Positions 43,284-52,453 are shown, counted from the stretch's first letter. The stretch: DNA of 64,000 bases from Rhizobiales bacterium 2SD (GCA_005502805.1 SCMY01000002.1:496001-560000), one strand, 5' to 3'. Notes: generated by a model not told the origin, from the letters alone. Numbers and translations: made by a program.

Positions 43284-44345
43284 ATGAGCAAGCAGAAGAC
43301 GTCCATTTTCAGCCGGCTATGCGCAGGTCTCGTCCTCGGCGGCCTGACAAGCCTGGCGAGCATCCCGCAGGCGGCGGCGCAGCAGGTCATCCTGCGCGTC
43401 CACCATTTCCTGCCTTCGACCTCGAGCGCGCAGGTCAAGTTGATCCAGCCCTGGTGCGACAAGGTCAACAAGGAATCCGGCGACAAGCTGAAATGCCAGA
43501 TCTACCCGGCGATGCAGCTCGGCGGCACGCCGGCACAGCTCTTCGACCAGGCGCGCGACGGCGTCGTCGATATGATCTGGACGGTCCCGACCTATGCCGC
43601 CGGACGCTTCATCAAGTCCGAGGTCTTCGAATTGCCCTGGATGGTGGTGACGGCCAAGGCCGGCAGCCAGGCCTTCTGGGACTATGTCGAGAAGAACGCG
43701 CAGGACGAGTTCAAGGGCGTGAAGCGGGTGTTCATGCATGTTCATGACGGCGCGCTCTTCCACTTCACCAGCAAGCAGCCCAAGACGCTCGCAGACGTGA
43801 AAGGCCTGAAGATCCGGGCCGCGACGCGCGCCAACTCGAAGATGATCGCGGCGCTTGGCGCAACCCCGGTGCAGATGCCGTTGCCGGCCGTGCCGGAATC
43901 GCTGGCCAAGGGTGTCGTCGACGGCGCGGCGGTGCCGTGGGAGGGATCGCCGGCGATCAAGCTGGCCGAGATCGCCAAGTATCACCTCAACGTGCCGGCC
44001 GGGGCGCCGCGCATCTCGAACACGATCTTCCTGTTCGGGATGAACCAGGCGAAATACGACAGCCTGCCGGCCGATCTGAAGAAGGTGATCGACGCCAATA
44101 GCGGCCTGGCGACCTCGGCCTGGGCCGGCGAGGTTGGCTTCGATGCTGTGGTCGAGCCGTTCAAGAAGCAGGCGGCCGATCTCGGCGGCGTGTTCTATGA
44201 CCTGCCGCAGGACGAGTACAAGCGCTGGGTCGAGGCGACGGCCTCGGTCGACGAGGACTGGATCAAGGAAGTCGGCGCCAAGGGAGCCGACGGCAAGAAG
44301 CTGCTCGCCGATGCAAGGGCGCTGATCCAGCAATACGGAAAGTAA
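43284..44345 (+). CDS. TRAP transporter substrate-binding protein (DctP type)
   Basis: 353 residues from ATG at 43284 (AGGGAGG 7 bases upstream). Signal peptide ends IPQAAAQQ (~33). LRVHHFLPSTS begins the mature DctP fold, and KGLKIRAATRANSKM contains the arginine that usually clamps the ligand carboxylate. It captures an organic acid in the periplasm for the two permease subunits. Confidence 0.93.
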   Translation: MSKQKTSIFSRLCAGLVLGGLTSLASIPQAAAQQVILRVHHFLPSTSSAQVKLIQPWCDKVNKESGDKLKCQIYPAMQLGGTPAQLFDQARDGVVDMIWTVPTYAAGRFIKSEVFELPWMVVTAKAGSQAFWDYVEKNAQDEFKGVKRVFMHVHDGALFHFTSKQPKTLADVKGLKIRAATRANSKMIAALGATPVQMPLPAVPESLAKGVVDGAAVPWEGSPAIKLAEIAKYHLNVPAGAPRISNTIFLFGMNQAKYDSLPADLKKVIDANSGLATSAWAGEVGFDAVVEPFKKQAADLGGVFYDLPQDEYKRWVEATASVDEDWIKEVGAKGADGKKLLADARALIQQYGK

Positions 44346-44362
44346 GCGAACGCAAGGCCCGG

Positions 44363-44392
44363 CCCGCCGTGTTCCAATAAGATCACGGCGGG
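44363..44392. terminator. intrinsic terminator between dctP and hpaH
   Basis: Perfect 9-bp arms CCCGCCGTG/CACGGCGGG with a 12-base loop, followed by TCGCTCTATTCTT. It lies between two convergent genes and probably serves the TRAP operon. Confidence 0.6.
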
Positions 44393-44425
44393 TCGCTCTA
44401 TTCTTACCGATGCCGGACGCGACGC

Positions 44426-45229
44426 CTATTCGAAGAAACAGCTGACCGTGCCAAGCGCCCCGTAGTCAGCGACGATGGTATCGCCGTGGCGGGCTTCGAC
44501 TGGGCGAATGAAGGAACCAGCGAGCACGATCTGGCCGGCTTCGATCCGCTCGCCATAGGCAGCGAGACGCTTGGCGAGCCAGGCGATGCCGCGCGCCGGA
44601 TGGTTGAGCACACCGGCGCCGAGGCCGGTCTCCTCGACCTGCGCATTGCGCGAGACGATGGCGCCGGCCCAGCGCAGATCGACCTGGTCGGGCCGCACAG
44701 CGCGCCCGCCGACGACGATGCCGGCATTGGCGGCGTTGTCGGAGATCGTGTCGACGATGGTCCGGGCCTTTTTCGTCTGCGGGTCGACGCGCAGGATGCG
44801 GGTGTCGAGGATTTCGAGCGCCGGCGTCACATAGTCGGTGGCGTTGAGGACGTCGAACAGGCTGACATTCGGCCCCGCGAGCGGCGCTTTCGTTACGAAG
44901 GCGAGCTCCGCCTCGATCCTCGGCTGGATGAAGCGATCCTTCGGGATGCTGTCGCCGTCGGCGAACTGCATGTCGTCGAACAGCACGCCCGAATCCGGGA
45001 CGTCGATGTCGAGGGCGTATTGCATCGCCTTCGAGGTCAGGCCGATCTTCCAGCCGATCACCTTGCGCCCGGCGGCGAGCTTGCGCTGAACCCAGGCGCC
45101 CTGGATCGCATAGGCATCGTCCATCGTCATGCCGGGATGCCTGAGCGAGAGCAGGCCGGTCTGGATGCGTGTCCGCTCGGCTTGATCCAGGCTGTCGGCG
45201 GCGGCAGCGATATCGGTTGATGACAGCAC
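44426..45229 (-). CDS. hpaH: 2-oxo-hept-4-ene-1,7-dioate hydratase
   Basis: 267 residues from GTG at 45229, the same length as E. coli Hpa[15 protein letters not shown], the metal-binding [10 protein letters not shown] and GNAANAG-like [13 protein letters not shown] are family motifs. It hydrates the dienoate from homoprotocatechuate meta cleavage to 4-hydroxy-2-oxoheptanedioate. It begins 4 bp after the FAA-family gene. Confidence 0.93.
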   Translation of the reverse strand: MLSSTDIAAAADSLDQAERTRIQTGLLSLRHPGMTMDDAYAIQGAWVQRKLAAGRKVIGWKIGLTSKAMQYALDIDVPDSGVLFDDMQFADGDSIPKDRFIQPRIEAELAFVTKAPLAGPNVSLFDVLNATDYVTPALEILDTRILRVDPQTKKARTIVDTISDNAANAGIVVGGRAVRPDQVDLRWAGAIVSRNAQVEETGLGAGVLNHPARGIAWLAKRLAAYGERIEAGQIVLAGSFIRPVEARHGDTIVADYGALGTVSCFFE

Positions 45230-45233
45230 GGGT

Positions 45234-46103
45234 TCAGCCCTCGTCGGCGATGGTGTTGCGCAAAAGGCCGATGCCGTCGGCCACGATCTCGACGACATCG
45301 CCCGGCTGAAGCCAGACCGGGGGATCGAGGCGCGCCCCTGCCCCGGTCGGCGTGCCGGTCAGGATGACGTCGCCGGGAACGAGCGTCGTGAAGGTCGAGA
45401 CGTAAGCGATGATCCTGCGGAAGGAGAAGATCATTCGGCTGGTGCGGTCACTCTGGCGCTGTTCCCCGTTGACCCGCGTCTCCAGCGCGATGTCCGCGAT
45501 CTGTGCCTCATCCGTGAAAGGGATCAACCAGGGGCCGATCGAGCCGGAACGGTCGAAATTCTTGCCCTGGGTGACGTTGAACTTGGCGTGGCGTACCCAG
45601 TCACGGATCGTTCCCTCGTTCGCCAGGGACAAGGCGGCGACATGACCGAGCGCGTCCCGCTCGGCGATGCGCCGGCCGGCCTTGCCGATGACGATGACGA
45701 TCTCGCCCTCGTAGTCGAGCTGCGGGCTTTCCGGCGGGCGGATCAACGGCCGGCCATGGCCGGTGAAGGAGCGCGGGAAACGCACGAACAGCGACGGATT
45801 GGGCGGCGCTTCCTGGCCGTCCTTGTACTCGGCGTTGCGGTCAGGAAAATTAACACCGACGCAAATGATCTTTTCCGGCGCCGGGATCGGGATCTCATAG
45901 ATGATCTCGGCGAGGGGGATGTCGGCGGGCCGGGCCGCCGTCTCGTCCGCCAGGTGAAGCAAGGCGCCGGCGGCGACCACCTCGCGCAAGGTCGGGTATT
46001 GTGCGGCAAAGCGGGCCGACAGGTCGATGATGCCATCGCCGGCGATCAGGCCGTAGCCGGCGCGCGCTCCGGTCGAGAAGCTTACGAAGCGGGACATGGT
46101 CAT
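45234..46103 (-). CDS. hpaG: fumarylacetoacetate hydrolase family enzyme (HpaG-like decarboxylase/isomerase)
   Basis: 289 residues from ATG at 46103, overlapping the hpaD stop by 4 bp. The FAA-fold metal site is seen as DYEGEIVIVIGKAGR with a later TQGKNFDRSGSIGPW; LTGTPTGAGARLDPP is the conserved loop. In this pathway it would decarboxylate and isomerise 5-carboxymethyl-2-oxohex-3-ene-1,7-dioate. Single-domain, so it corresponds to one half of the duplicated E. coli HpaG. Confidence 0.85.
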   Translation of the reverse strand: MTMSRFVSFSTGARAGYGLIAGDGIIDLSARFAAQYPTLREVVAAGALLHLADETAARPADIPLAEIIYEIPIPAPEKIICVGVNFPDRNAEYKDGQEAPPNPSLFVRFPRSFTGHGRPLIRPPESPQLDYEGEIVIVIGKAGRRIAERDALGHVAALSLANEGTIRDWVRHAKFNVTQGKNFDRSGSIGPWLIPFTDEAQIADIALETRVNGEQRQSDRTSRMIFSFRRIIAYVSTFTTLVPGDVILTGTPTGAGARLDPPVWLQPGDVVEIVADGIGLLRNTIADEG

Positions 46104-47080
46104 GGCGCGATGATCGGCTGCGCCTTGAGCAGCGGCTCCTGTGCCTGCGTGCCCGCGAACAGGCTGCCATGCTCGAACCAGGAGCGCGGCGCCGGCGCGC
46201 CCCACAGGGTCTGGCGCTGCGGATCCTTCAGATCCCAGCGGATCGGCTCAAGGTCCGGATCGACGGTCTGGTAGTCGGAGCAGTAGATCTCGATCCGGTG
46301 GCCGTCGGGATCGAGGATGTAGAGGAAGAAGGCGTTGGAGATGCCGTGGCGGCCCGGCCCGCGCTCGATATTGGGCAGATAGCCGGTGGTCGACATCAGG
46401 TCGAGCAAGTCGATGATGTTGAGCGGCGTCGGCACCCAGAAAGCCGTGTGATGCAGACGCGGGCCGCTGCCATTGGTGAAGGCGATGTCATGGACGCCGC
46501 CCTTGCGGTGCAGCCATGCTGCCCAGAGCTTCTTGCTGTCGTCGTCCTCGGTGTACTCCGTGACCCTGAAGCCGATCGCGTTGTAGAACGCGACCGAGGC
46601 GTCGACATCGGGTGTGAAGCAGTTGAAATGGTCGATCCTGAGCGGCTTTACCCCCTTGTAGAGCTTGTATTGCTGGTGGATGGGCGGCAGGCGATCCATC
46701 CTGAAGTAGAATTCCAGCGGGGTGCCGAAATTGTCCTGGACGCGCAGGGTCCGCCCCTGGAATGGTCGCTCGACCCACTCGACCGCATGGCCCTTGGTCT
46801 CGAACCAGACGACCGCCTTGTCGAGATCCTCCTCTGAATAGACCTTGAGGCTAAGCGCGTTGACGAGCGCCTGCGGCCCCTTTCGCAGGACGATGCAGTG
46901 GTGGCCGCGCTCCTCGAGGCCGCGCAGATAAATCGCCTCGCCATCCTCGCCCGTCACCTGGAGCCCGAGCGTATCGACATAGAAGGCCCTGCTCGCGGCC
47001 AGATCCGTCACCACGAACTCGACATGGCTGAGCCGGACGACGTTGAAGGGCGGATAGAGGTTCGGACTGGGGATCGGCAT
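46100..47080 (-). CDS. hpaD: homoprotocatechuate 2,3-dioxygenase (extradiol, VOC fold)
   Basis: 326 residues, two vicinal-oxygen-chelate modules. The metal ligands are His in RIDHFNCFT, His in PRLHHTAFW and Glu in HRIEIYCSDY. This is the type I homoprotocatechuate dioxygenase known from Brevibacterium/Arthrobacter, unrelated in fold to the LigB-type HpaD of E. coli. It opens 3,4-dihydroxyphenylacetate to the semialdehyde oxidised by HpaE. Confidence 0.93.
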   Translation of the reverse strand: MPIPSPNLYPPFNVVRLSHVEFVVTDLAASRAFYVDTLGLQVTGEDGEAIYLRGLEERGHHCIVLRKGPQALVNALSLKVYSEEDLDKAVVWFETKGHAVEWVERPFQGRTLRVQDNFGTPLEFYFRMDRLPPIHQQYKLYKGVKPLRIDHFNCFTPDVDASVAFYNAIGFRVTEYTEDDDSKKLWAAWLHRKGGVHDIAFTNGSGPRLHHTAFWVPTPLNIIDLLDLMSTTGYLPNIERGPGRHGISNAFFLYILDPDGHRIEIYCSDYQTVDPDLEPIRWDLKDPQRQTLWGAPAPRSWFEHGSLFAGTQAQEPLLKAQPIIAP

Positions 47081-47127
47081 GGCATTCCTCCGCTAGGTCG
47101 TTTTGTCTTGTGCTGCGGCCCGGACAG

Positions 47128-48645
47128 TCAGCCGCCGAGCTTGGGGATGGCGTGCGCCGCCGTGGCGAAAGCGACGTTCTTGGTCTCCATGTAGAAGTCG
47201 AAGGACCAGTCACCGCCGTCGCGTCCGATGCCCGAACTCTTCACCCCGCCGAACGGCGTCGGCAGATGGCGGACATTCTCCGAATTGACCCAGATCATTC
47301 CGGCCTCGAGGCGGTCGCTGAAGCGGAAGGCGCGGGTCACGTCTGCAGTCCACAGATAGCCGGCGAGGCCGTACTGGACGTCGTTGGCGAGCGTGAGCGC
47401 TTCCGTTTCGTCCTTGAAGGGAATGGCGGTCAGCACCGGCCCGAAGATCTCCTCCTGGGCGATCCGCATGCTGTTCGCGGCGCCGGTGAACAGCGTGGGC
47501 GCCACATAGCAGCCTCCGCCCGGGCCGGTGACCTTTCCACCGCCGGCCACGACGCTCGCGCCCTCGCTGCGGCCGATCGCGATGTATTCGAGGACCTTCT
47601 CTTCATGCACAGGATGGATCAGCGGGCCGATCACCGTTTCCGGATCGAGCGGATGGCCAACCCTGATGCGCTTTGCCTTCTCTGCCACCAGCGCCGTGAA
47701 TCGGTCATGGACGCTCTCCTCGACCAGAAGCCGCGAGGACGAGGTGCAGCGCTCACCGTTCAGGGAGTAGATCATGAAGACCGCGGCGTCGGCGGCGCGC
47801 TCCAGATCCGCGTCGGCGAAGACGATGACGGGATTCTTGCCGCCTAGCTCGAAATGCACGCGCTTCAGCGTCTCGGCACCCTGCTTCATGATCAGCGAGC
47901 CAGTCCGGCTCTCTCCGACGAAACCGATCGCCTTGATCGCCGGATGCTCGGTCAGCGCCTTGCCAGCGTCCTCGCCGAAGCCGTTGACGAGATTCCACAC
48001 GCCCTTGGGCAGACCGGCCTCCTCGGCGATTTCGACGAGCAGGCGCGCGCTCAGCGGTGACAATTCGGCCGGCTTGTGGACGATGGTGCAGCCGGCGGCG
48101 AGTGCCGGGGCAATCTTCCAGGTCGACAGCATGAACGGCGTGTTCCACGGCGTGATGATTCCGACCGGGCCGATCGGAACGCGCGTGGTGAGATTGACCT
48201 GCCCCTCGGTCCGCAGCGCCAGGCCGTCGCGCGCCTGCGGCGCCCGGTCGGCGAAGAAGCGGAAATTCTCCGCCCCGCGCAGCGCCGCCTTGGCCATGAA
48301 ACGCAGCGACTGGCCGGTGTCCATGCATTCGACGAAGGCGATCTCTTCCGCGCGCGCTTCGATGGCATCGGCGATCGCGTGGAGCAGCGCCTTGCGCTTC
48401 TCGCCCGGCAGTGCCGCCCAGGCGGGGAACGTCGACTTCGCGGCCTGCGCCGCCCGGTCGATGTCTCCCGCCTTGCCGTGCGCGACCTTCGCGAGAGGCT
48501 TCAGATCGACCGGCGAGATGCTCTCGAAGGTGGCGCCGTCGAGGGCAGGCACCGCCTCGCCGGCGATCTGATTCAGGACGCCCAGCTCGCGAAAGCGGGC
48601 CAAATACTGCTCCGCCTTGCCGAGGTTCTGCTCAAGCGTCGACAT
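47128..48645 (-). CDS. hpaE: 5-carboxymethyl-2-hydroxymuconate semialdehyde dehydrogenase
   Basis: 505 residues. Aldehyde dehydrogenase with FELGGKNPV (general-base Glu) and LNGERCTSSSRL (catalytic Cys); the C-terminal SFDFYMETKNVAFA is shared with HpaE. It oxidises the ring-cleavage semialdehyde with NAD+. Placed between hpaF (72 bp) and hpaD (47 bp). Confidence 0.93.
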   Translation of the reverse strand: MSTLEQNLGKAEQYLARFRELGVLNQIAGEAVPALDGATFESISPVDLKPLAKVAHGKAGDIDRAAQAAKSTFPAWAALPGEKRKALLHAIADAIEARAEEIAFVECMDTGQSLRFMAKAALRGAENFRFFADRAPQARDGLALRTEGQVNLTTRVPIGPVGIITPWNTPFMLSTWKIAPALAAGCTIVHKPAELSPLSARLLVEIAEEAGLPKGVWNLVNGFGEDAGKALTEHPAIKAIGFVGESRTGSLIMKQGAETLKRVHFELGGKNPVIVFADADLERAADAAVFMIYSLNGERCTSSSRLLVEESVHDRFTALVAEKAKRIRVGHPLDPETVIGPLIHPVHEEKVLEYIAIGRSEGASVVAGGGKVTGPGGGCYVAPTLFTGAANSMRIAQEEIFGPVLTAIPFKDETEALTLANDVQYGLAGYLWTADVTRAFRFSDRLEAGMIWVNSENVRHLPTPFGGVKSSGIGRDGGDWSFDFYMETKNVAFATAAHAIPKLGG

Positions 48646-48717
48646 CTGTCGTCCTCCGTCTGCTCGCTGCCGCGACGGGCGCGCTCCGGCGCGCCGGGCG
48701 CGTCACGATCGGCGTTC

Positions 48718-49134
48718 CTACCGGTTGTCGGCTATGGGGTGGCCCGGCCCGTTCCCGCGCAGACGCGGGTGCATCGCGTTCTTGCGCCAGCTCAGCGCCG
48801 GGTCGATCTCTCGGACCTCGAGCGACAGCGCGACGTGCGGCGCCTCGAACAGAGCACGCAACTCGTCGGTGACGGCTGCGAAGATCGCCTCGCCAGCCCG
48901 TTTGCGTTCGTCGACGCTTCGCCCGGTTCCGATCCGCAGCGACATGTCGATGAAGGCATTCTCGGCGAGATCGTCGGCGATGGCGTAGTGCTCGCAACGG
49001 ATCGCGCGGACCCGCACGGCGCCAACCTCGAACAGGCCGGTCGCCAGGATTTCGCGCAGGACACGCCGGCAGAGCGCCCCGATATCGACCTTGCGGTCCA
49101 GGTTGGCCGAATACTCGATGGTGAAGTGCGGCAC
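48718..49134 (-). CDS. hpaF: 5-carboxymethyl-2-hydroxymuconate delta-isomerase
   Basis: 138 residues of the tautomerase superfamily. Pro2 after the initiator Met is the catalytic base; MPHFTIEYSANL and the segment around RIGTGRSVDERK match CHMI. It shifts the double bond of 5-carboxymethyl-2-hydroxymuconate. First structural gene of the hpa operon, 28 bp downstream of a 14-bp palindrome. Confidence 0.9.
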   Translation of the reverse strand: MPHFTIEYSANLDRKVDIGALCRRVLREILATGLFEVGAVRVRAIRCEHYAIADDLAENAFIDMSLRIGTGRSVDERKRAGEAIFAAVTDELRALFEAPHVALSLEVREIDPALSWRKNAMHPRLRGNGPGHPIADNR

Positions 49135-49160
49135 GGATCACCCCTTGCAATGATCAGTTG

Positions 49161-49174
49161 ATTAACATGTTAAT
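49161..49174. promoter_or_regulatory. 14-bp palindromic operator upstream of hpaF
   Basis: ATTAACATGTTAAT is a perfect palindrome 26 bp before the hpaF start codon. Related sequences occur upstream of the marR-type gene and the TRAP operon, so it is the likely binding site of the HpaR repressor. Confidence 0.65.
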
Positions 49175-49305
49175 TAGATGAGCGCCACAGCAAAAATGAC
49201 GGCGATCGCCGCGCCCCCGTCTCGGGGTTGTCATCCTGAAACCTGGATCTTCGAACAGGGAACGAAGCGCTCATTCCCACCAAGTCGGTCGAGCCGGCGG
49301 TCGCC

Positions 49306-49908
49306 TTATCCGGCGTCGCCGCCAGCTGGCGCCCGGCGCGGCCTGCCGCGGGGCTTGCCCGGCTTGTGGCTCGGCCCGCCGGTCTCGATGGTCTCACCGA
49401 TCTCGGAGCCTTCCAGGCACTGCTCCAGCTCGCGCAGCAGCGATTGCAGCAGCACCAGGCGATCGGCTCCGAAGCGGCTGGTCATTTCCGCGTAGATCTC
49501 TTCGGAATGGCTTCCGGCGCGTTCGATCAGCTGCAGGCCTTGCGGTGAAATCGAGATGAGGCCACGCCGCATGTCGGCATCCGAACTGCGCCGGCTGATC
49601 AGGCCGCGCTCGTCGAGATCCTTGAGGATGCGCGACAGGCTGGGCGGCAGCAGGAACGTCACCTCCGCCAGCGCCGTGACCTCGATGGTCTCGACACTGG
49701 TCAATGCGCGCAGCACCCGCCACTGCTGTTCGGTGATCCCGAAATGCCGCAGGCTCGCCCGAAAATGGCGCATCACCGATTCCCGTGCCTTGAGCAGCGA
49801 CATCGGCAAGGATCTGGAGAATTCGCGCAACCGCACGCGGGTTGCCGGCGTGCGGTTCCGTTCGTTGATCTCGGGGGCTGCTGCAGCGTCTTTGATCTCG
49901 GTAGGCAT
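49306..49908 (-). CDS. hpaR: MarR family regulator of the hpa genes (HpaR-like)
   Basis: 200 residues from ATG at 49908 (a longer reading to 49971 would run through its own putative operator). Winged helix: FGITEQQWRVLRAL, FLLPPSLSRILKDLDERGL, then the wing SDADMRRGLISISPQG. The C-terminal 30 residues are basic and Pro/Gly-rich (KPGKPRGRPRRAP). It probably represses hpaFEDGH and is relieved by the aromatic acid or its CoA ester, as in E. coli HpaR. Confidence 0.88.
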   Translation of the reverse strand: MPTEIKDAAAAPEINERNRTPATRVRLREFSRSLPMSLLKARESVMRHFRASLRHFGITEQQWRVLRALTSVETIEVTALAEVTFLLPPSLSRILKDLDERGLISRRSSDADMRRGLISISPQGLQLIERAGSHSEEIYAEMTSRFGADRLVLLQSLLRELEQCLEGSEIGETIETGGPSHKPGKPRGRPRRAPAGGDAG

Positions 49909-49945
49909 TCTGTCGGTCAAGCAAGTCCGTGGCGGGGCGAAACAC

Positions 49946-49961
49946 TTAACATATGATGCAA
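49946..49961. promoter_or_regulatory. candidate HpaR site upstream of its own gene
   Basis: TTAACATATGATGCAA shares TTAACAT-TGA/T with the hpaF palindrome and lies 38 bp upstream of the regulator ATG, consistent with autoregulation. Less symmetric than the hpaF site. Confidence 0.4.
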
Positions 49962-50037
49962 CTCGGGACACAGAGTGCCCCCGAGAATGCGGCGACGGGA
50001 CAACTCCCGTATCCGCTCCGCCACGCCTCCGCAGGCC

Positions 50038-51321
50038 TTACTGCATGTCTCTCGGAGCAGCATCCGGATCGCGCTGCGTGATGAGTCGGGCGCTGCGATG
50101 GCCGCTGACATAGATCCAGAGCCAGTTGAGGGCGACTGCAAGACGATTGCGCAGCCCGATCAGGAAGAAGATATGGGCGACGCCCCAGATCCACCAGGCC
50201 AGGCGTCCACGCAGTTTGATCCAGCCGAAATCGACAATCGCCGCCCGCTTACCGATGGTCGCGAGATTGCCCGCGTTCCTGTAGGCGAAGGGCGCGGGGG
50301 CCGGCTTGCCCTGCAGGCGTGCCTTGATCAGCTCGGCAACGTAGCGCCCTTCCTGCTTGGCCGCCGGCGCCACGCCGGGAACCGGCTTTCCGTCGGCATT
50401 CGCGACGAAGGCGGTGTCGCCGACGACGAAGATGTCGGGTTGGCCGGGGACGGAGAGATCGGGTTCGACCTGGACCCGGCCAGCGCGGTCGGCCGGCGCC
50501 TCCAGCCATTCTGCTGCTGGCGAAGCCGCGACGCCGGCCGCCCACAGGATGGTCCGGGCCGGCAGGAAGGCGCCGCCGAGCTCGACACCGTCGGCCCGGC
50601 ACTGCGAGACCGGTTGTCCCAGTCGGACCTCGACTCCGAGGCGCTCCAGCGCCTGCTCCGCATAGGCCGACAGGTCTTCGGTGAAGCCCGCCAGGATGCG
50701 CGGCCCGGCCTCGACCAGCACGACGCGGGCGCTGCGCGTATCGAAATTGCGGAAGTCGCCACGTAGCGTGTCGCGCGCCAGCTCGGCGATGGTGCCGGCG
50801 ATCTCGACGCCGGTCGGCCCTGCGCCGATGATGACGAAGGTCAGCCATTGCGCCCGCCGGGCGGCATCCGTTTCCCATTCCGCCTGCTCGAAGGCCGACA
50901 GGATGCGCCGCCGGATCCGCGTCGCATCCTCGAGCGTCTTGACGCCCGGTGCATAGGGCTCCCATTCGTCATGGCCGAAATAGGCATGGCGCGCGCCGGT
51001 CGCGAGGATCAGCATGTCGAAGGCGATCGGCGGCTCGCCGTCGAAGAGCACCTGCTTGCGGTCCCGGTCGACGCCGGTGACGTTGCCGAGCAGAGTCGTG
51101 ACGTTCTTGTGGCTGCGCAGCAGGAAGCGGATTGGCCAGGCGATCTCCGAGGTCGGCAGCGAGGCGGTCGCGACCTGGTAGAGCAGAGGCTGGAACAAAT
51201 GGTGGTTGCGCCGGTCGATCATGGTGATCCTGACCGGAGCGCTGGCGAGATTGCGTGCTGCCTCCAGCCCGCCGAAGCCTGCGCCGACGATGACGATATG
51301 AGGTTCGGTACTGCTGCTCAT
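50038..51321 (-). CDS. type II NADH:quinone oxidoreductase (NDH-2)
   Basis: 427 residues. FAD motif IVIVGAGFGGLEAARNL at the start, NAD motif VIIGAGPTGVEIAG near 165, and the FVVGDTAF-like segment (DIFVVGDTAFVAN) near 290. The C-terminal 60 residues are basic and amphipathic (AWWIWGVAHIFFLIGLRNRL), attaching it to the inner membrane. It feeds electrons from NADH to quinone without proton pumping. Overlapped by the DUF488 gene by 4 bp. Confidence 0.92.
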   Translation of the reverse strand: MSSSTEPHIVIVGAGFGGLEAARNLASAPVRITMIDRRNHHLFQPLLYQVATASLPTSEIAWPIRFLLRSHKNVTTLLGNVTGVDRDRKQVLFDGEPPIAFDMLILATGARHAYFGHDEWEPYAPGVKTLEDATRIRRRILSAFEQAEWETDAARRAQWLTFVIIGAGPTGVEIAGTIAELARDTLRGDFRNFDTRSARVVLVEAGPRILAGFTEDLSAYAEQALERLGVEVRLGQPVSQCRADGVELGGAFLPARTILWAAGVAASPAAEWLEAPADRAGRVQVEPDLSVPGQPDIFVVGDTAFVANADGKPVPGVAPAAKQEGRYVAELIKARLQGKPAPAPFAYRNAGNLATIGKRAAIVDFGWIKLRGRLAWWIWGVAHIFFLIGLRNRLAVALNWLWIYVSGHRSARLITQRDPDAAPRDMQ

Positions 51322-51869
51322 GAGTCCAGCCGGCTCCGAGTAGGATAGATCACCACGCCATTATCGCGGATGACGGCTCCCTCCGTAAGAAGAGCCTGGT
51401 CCAAGCGTCCCGGTCCCATGATGTTGAAGACCGTCTCGCCACGCGCGATCAGATGGTCGCTGACGATGCGCCGATGACAGCGCCACCACACCGCCTCGGA
51501 GCACATCGTCGCGCAGCGCCGCCCCCGCCCGTCGCGGATGAGTCGGTCGAGGCCGGCACGGAACCGATCGGAGAGGGCGTAGTCGGCATAGTTGTGGAAG
51601 CTCTCATTCGTCCAGAAGCCGTTCACGCCGGGCGCCACGGCGCTGGTTTTGCCGCGCAGGCCGCCCAACTCGGCGATTTGCTCATAGCCGATGCCATGCG
51701 TCGCCAGCACCGGCGCCAGCGCCCCCGCGTTGAACTGCGGATTGGCCCGCGATTTCGGGATCTTCCGGATGTCGGCGACGAGTGTGATATCGGACTCGAT
51801 CAGCAATTGGACGAACTCCTCGATGCTGCGGTCGGAATGGCCGATGGTGAAGAAGGGGAAGTTCACCAT
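51318..51869 (-). CDS. DUF488 family protein
   Basis: 183 residues. FFTIGHSDRSIEEFVQLL at the start, VADIRKIPKSRANPQFN and the C-terminal CSEAVWWRCHRRIVSDHL are the conserved DUF488 elements, with Cys/Glu/His positions that suggest metal or nucleic-acid contact. Function unknown. Upstream partner of the NDH-2 gene and 12 bp downstream of a DUF2945 gene. Confidence 0.88.
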   Translation of the reverse strand: MVNFPFFTIGHSDRSIEEFVQLLIESDITLVADIRKIPKSRANPQFNAGALAPVLATHGIGYEQIAELGGLRGKTSAVAPGVNGFWTNESFHNYADYALSDRFRAGLDRLIRDGRGRRCATMCSEAVWWRCHRRIVSDHLIARGETVFNIMGPGRLDQALLTEGAVIRDNGVVIYPTRSRLDS

Positions 51870-51881
51870 CGGCCGCCCGTC

Positions 51882-52094
51882 CTAATCGATATGCCGCAGA
51901 GCGCTGCCCTTATGGGCGGCGGCATGATCGGTCCTGTCGCTCTTGATCAGGTATTGCGGCGCCTCCGGCGAAGCGCGATGGACATGGCCCTTGTAGTCGA
52001 AATCGGCAGTACGCACCGCGATGATCACCCCCGAGACATGGCCCGCCTCGGAGTTCCAACCGACATGGTCGCCGACCTTGAAGGTCTCGGGCAT
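51882..52094 (-). CDS. DUF2945/HVA1 (Tudor-like) small protein
   Basis: 70 residues. FKVGDHVGWNSEAGHVSGVI and PQYLIKSDRTDHAAAHKGSAL match the DUF2945 family, a small SH3/Tudor-like barrel of unknown role. Same strand and close spacing as DUF488 and NDH-2, suggesting one operon. Confidence 0.85.
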   Translation of the reverse strand: MPETFKVGDHVGWNSEAGHVSGVIIAVRTADFDYKGHVHRASPEAPQYLIKSDRTDHAAAHKGSALRHID

Positions 52095-52137
52095 TTTTAG
52101 TCTCTCCGTCCTCGCATACTCCCCCGGCGAGCCGCCT

Positions 52138-52390
52138 TCACCGTGCCGGAAAGAGTCTCCCTTGTTTTCCTTGCGGCGCCAGCGCGACGGCGGCTTCCGA
52201 GGTGAGGCTGCGGAAGGTCAAGCTCTCCTGCAGGTAGAGCTCGACGGTGGTGGCGTTGTGGCTGAGATAGCCAGCCGGTCGAGATGTCTTGTCCGATGTC
52301 GAGCTCGAAATCGCCGCCACGGGTGGTGCGGGCGAAGCCGCCCGCGATCGCCGGCTTTTTGGCATTGAGGCAGAGATCATAGAGCTGCAT
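52138..52390 (-). pseudogene. small conserved-looking protein broken by a frameshift
   Basis: ATG at 52390 opens MQLYDLCLNAKKPAIAGGFA and continues to FELDIG; near 52294 the sensible reading jumps frame to DKTSRPAGYLSHNATTVELY and ends QGKQGRLFPAR with TGA at 52138. Joined, this is an ~84-residue protein; each single frame degenerates into Arg/Pro-rich sequence past the junction. One extra base (or two missing) explains it. Family not recognised. A sequencing error is possible. Confidence 0.55.
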
Positions 52391-52453
52391 CGCGCTGATC
52401 CTCCTGGAAGCGAACGGAACGCCCGCAGCCGGCAGGGACTGCGGCCGGACGCG

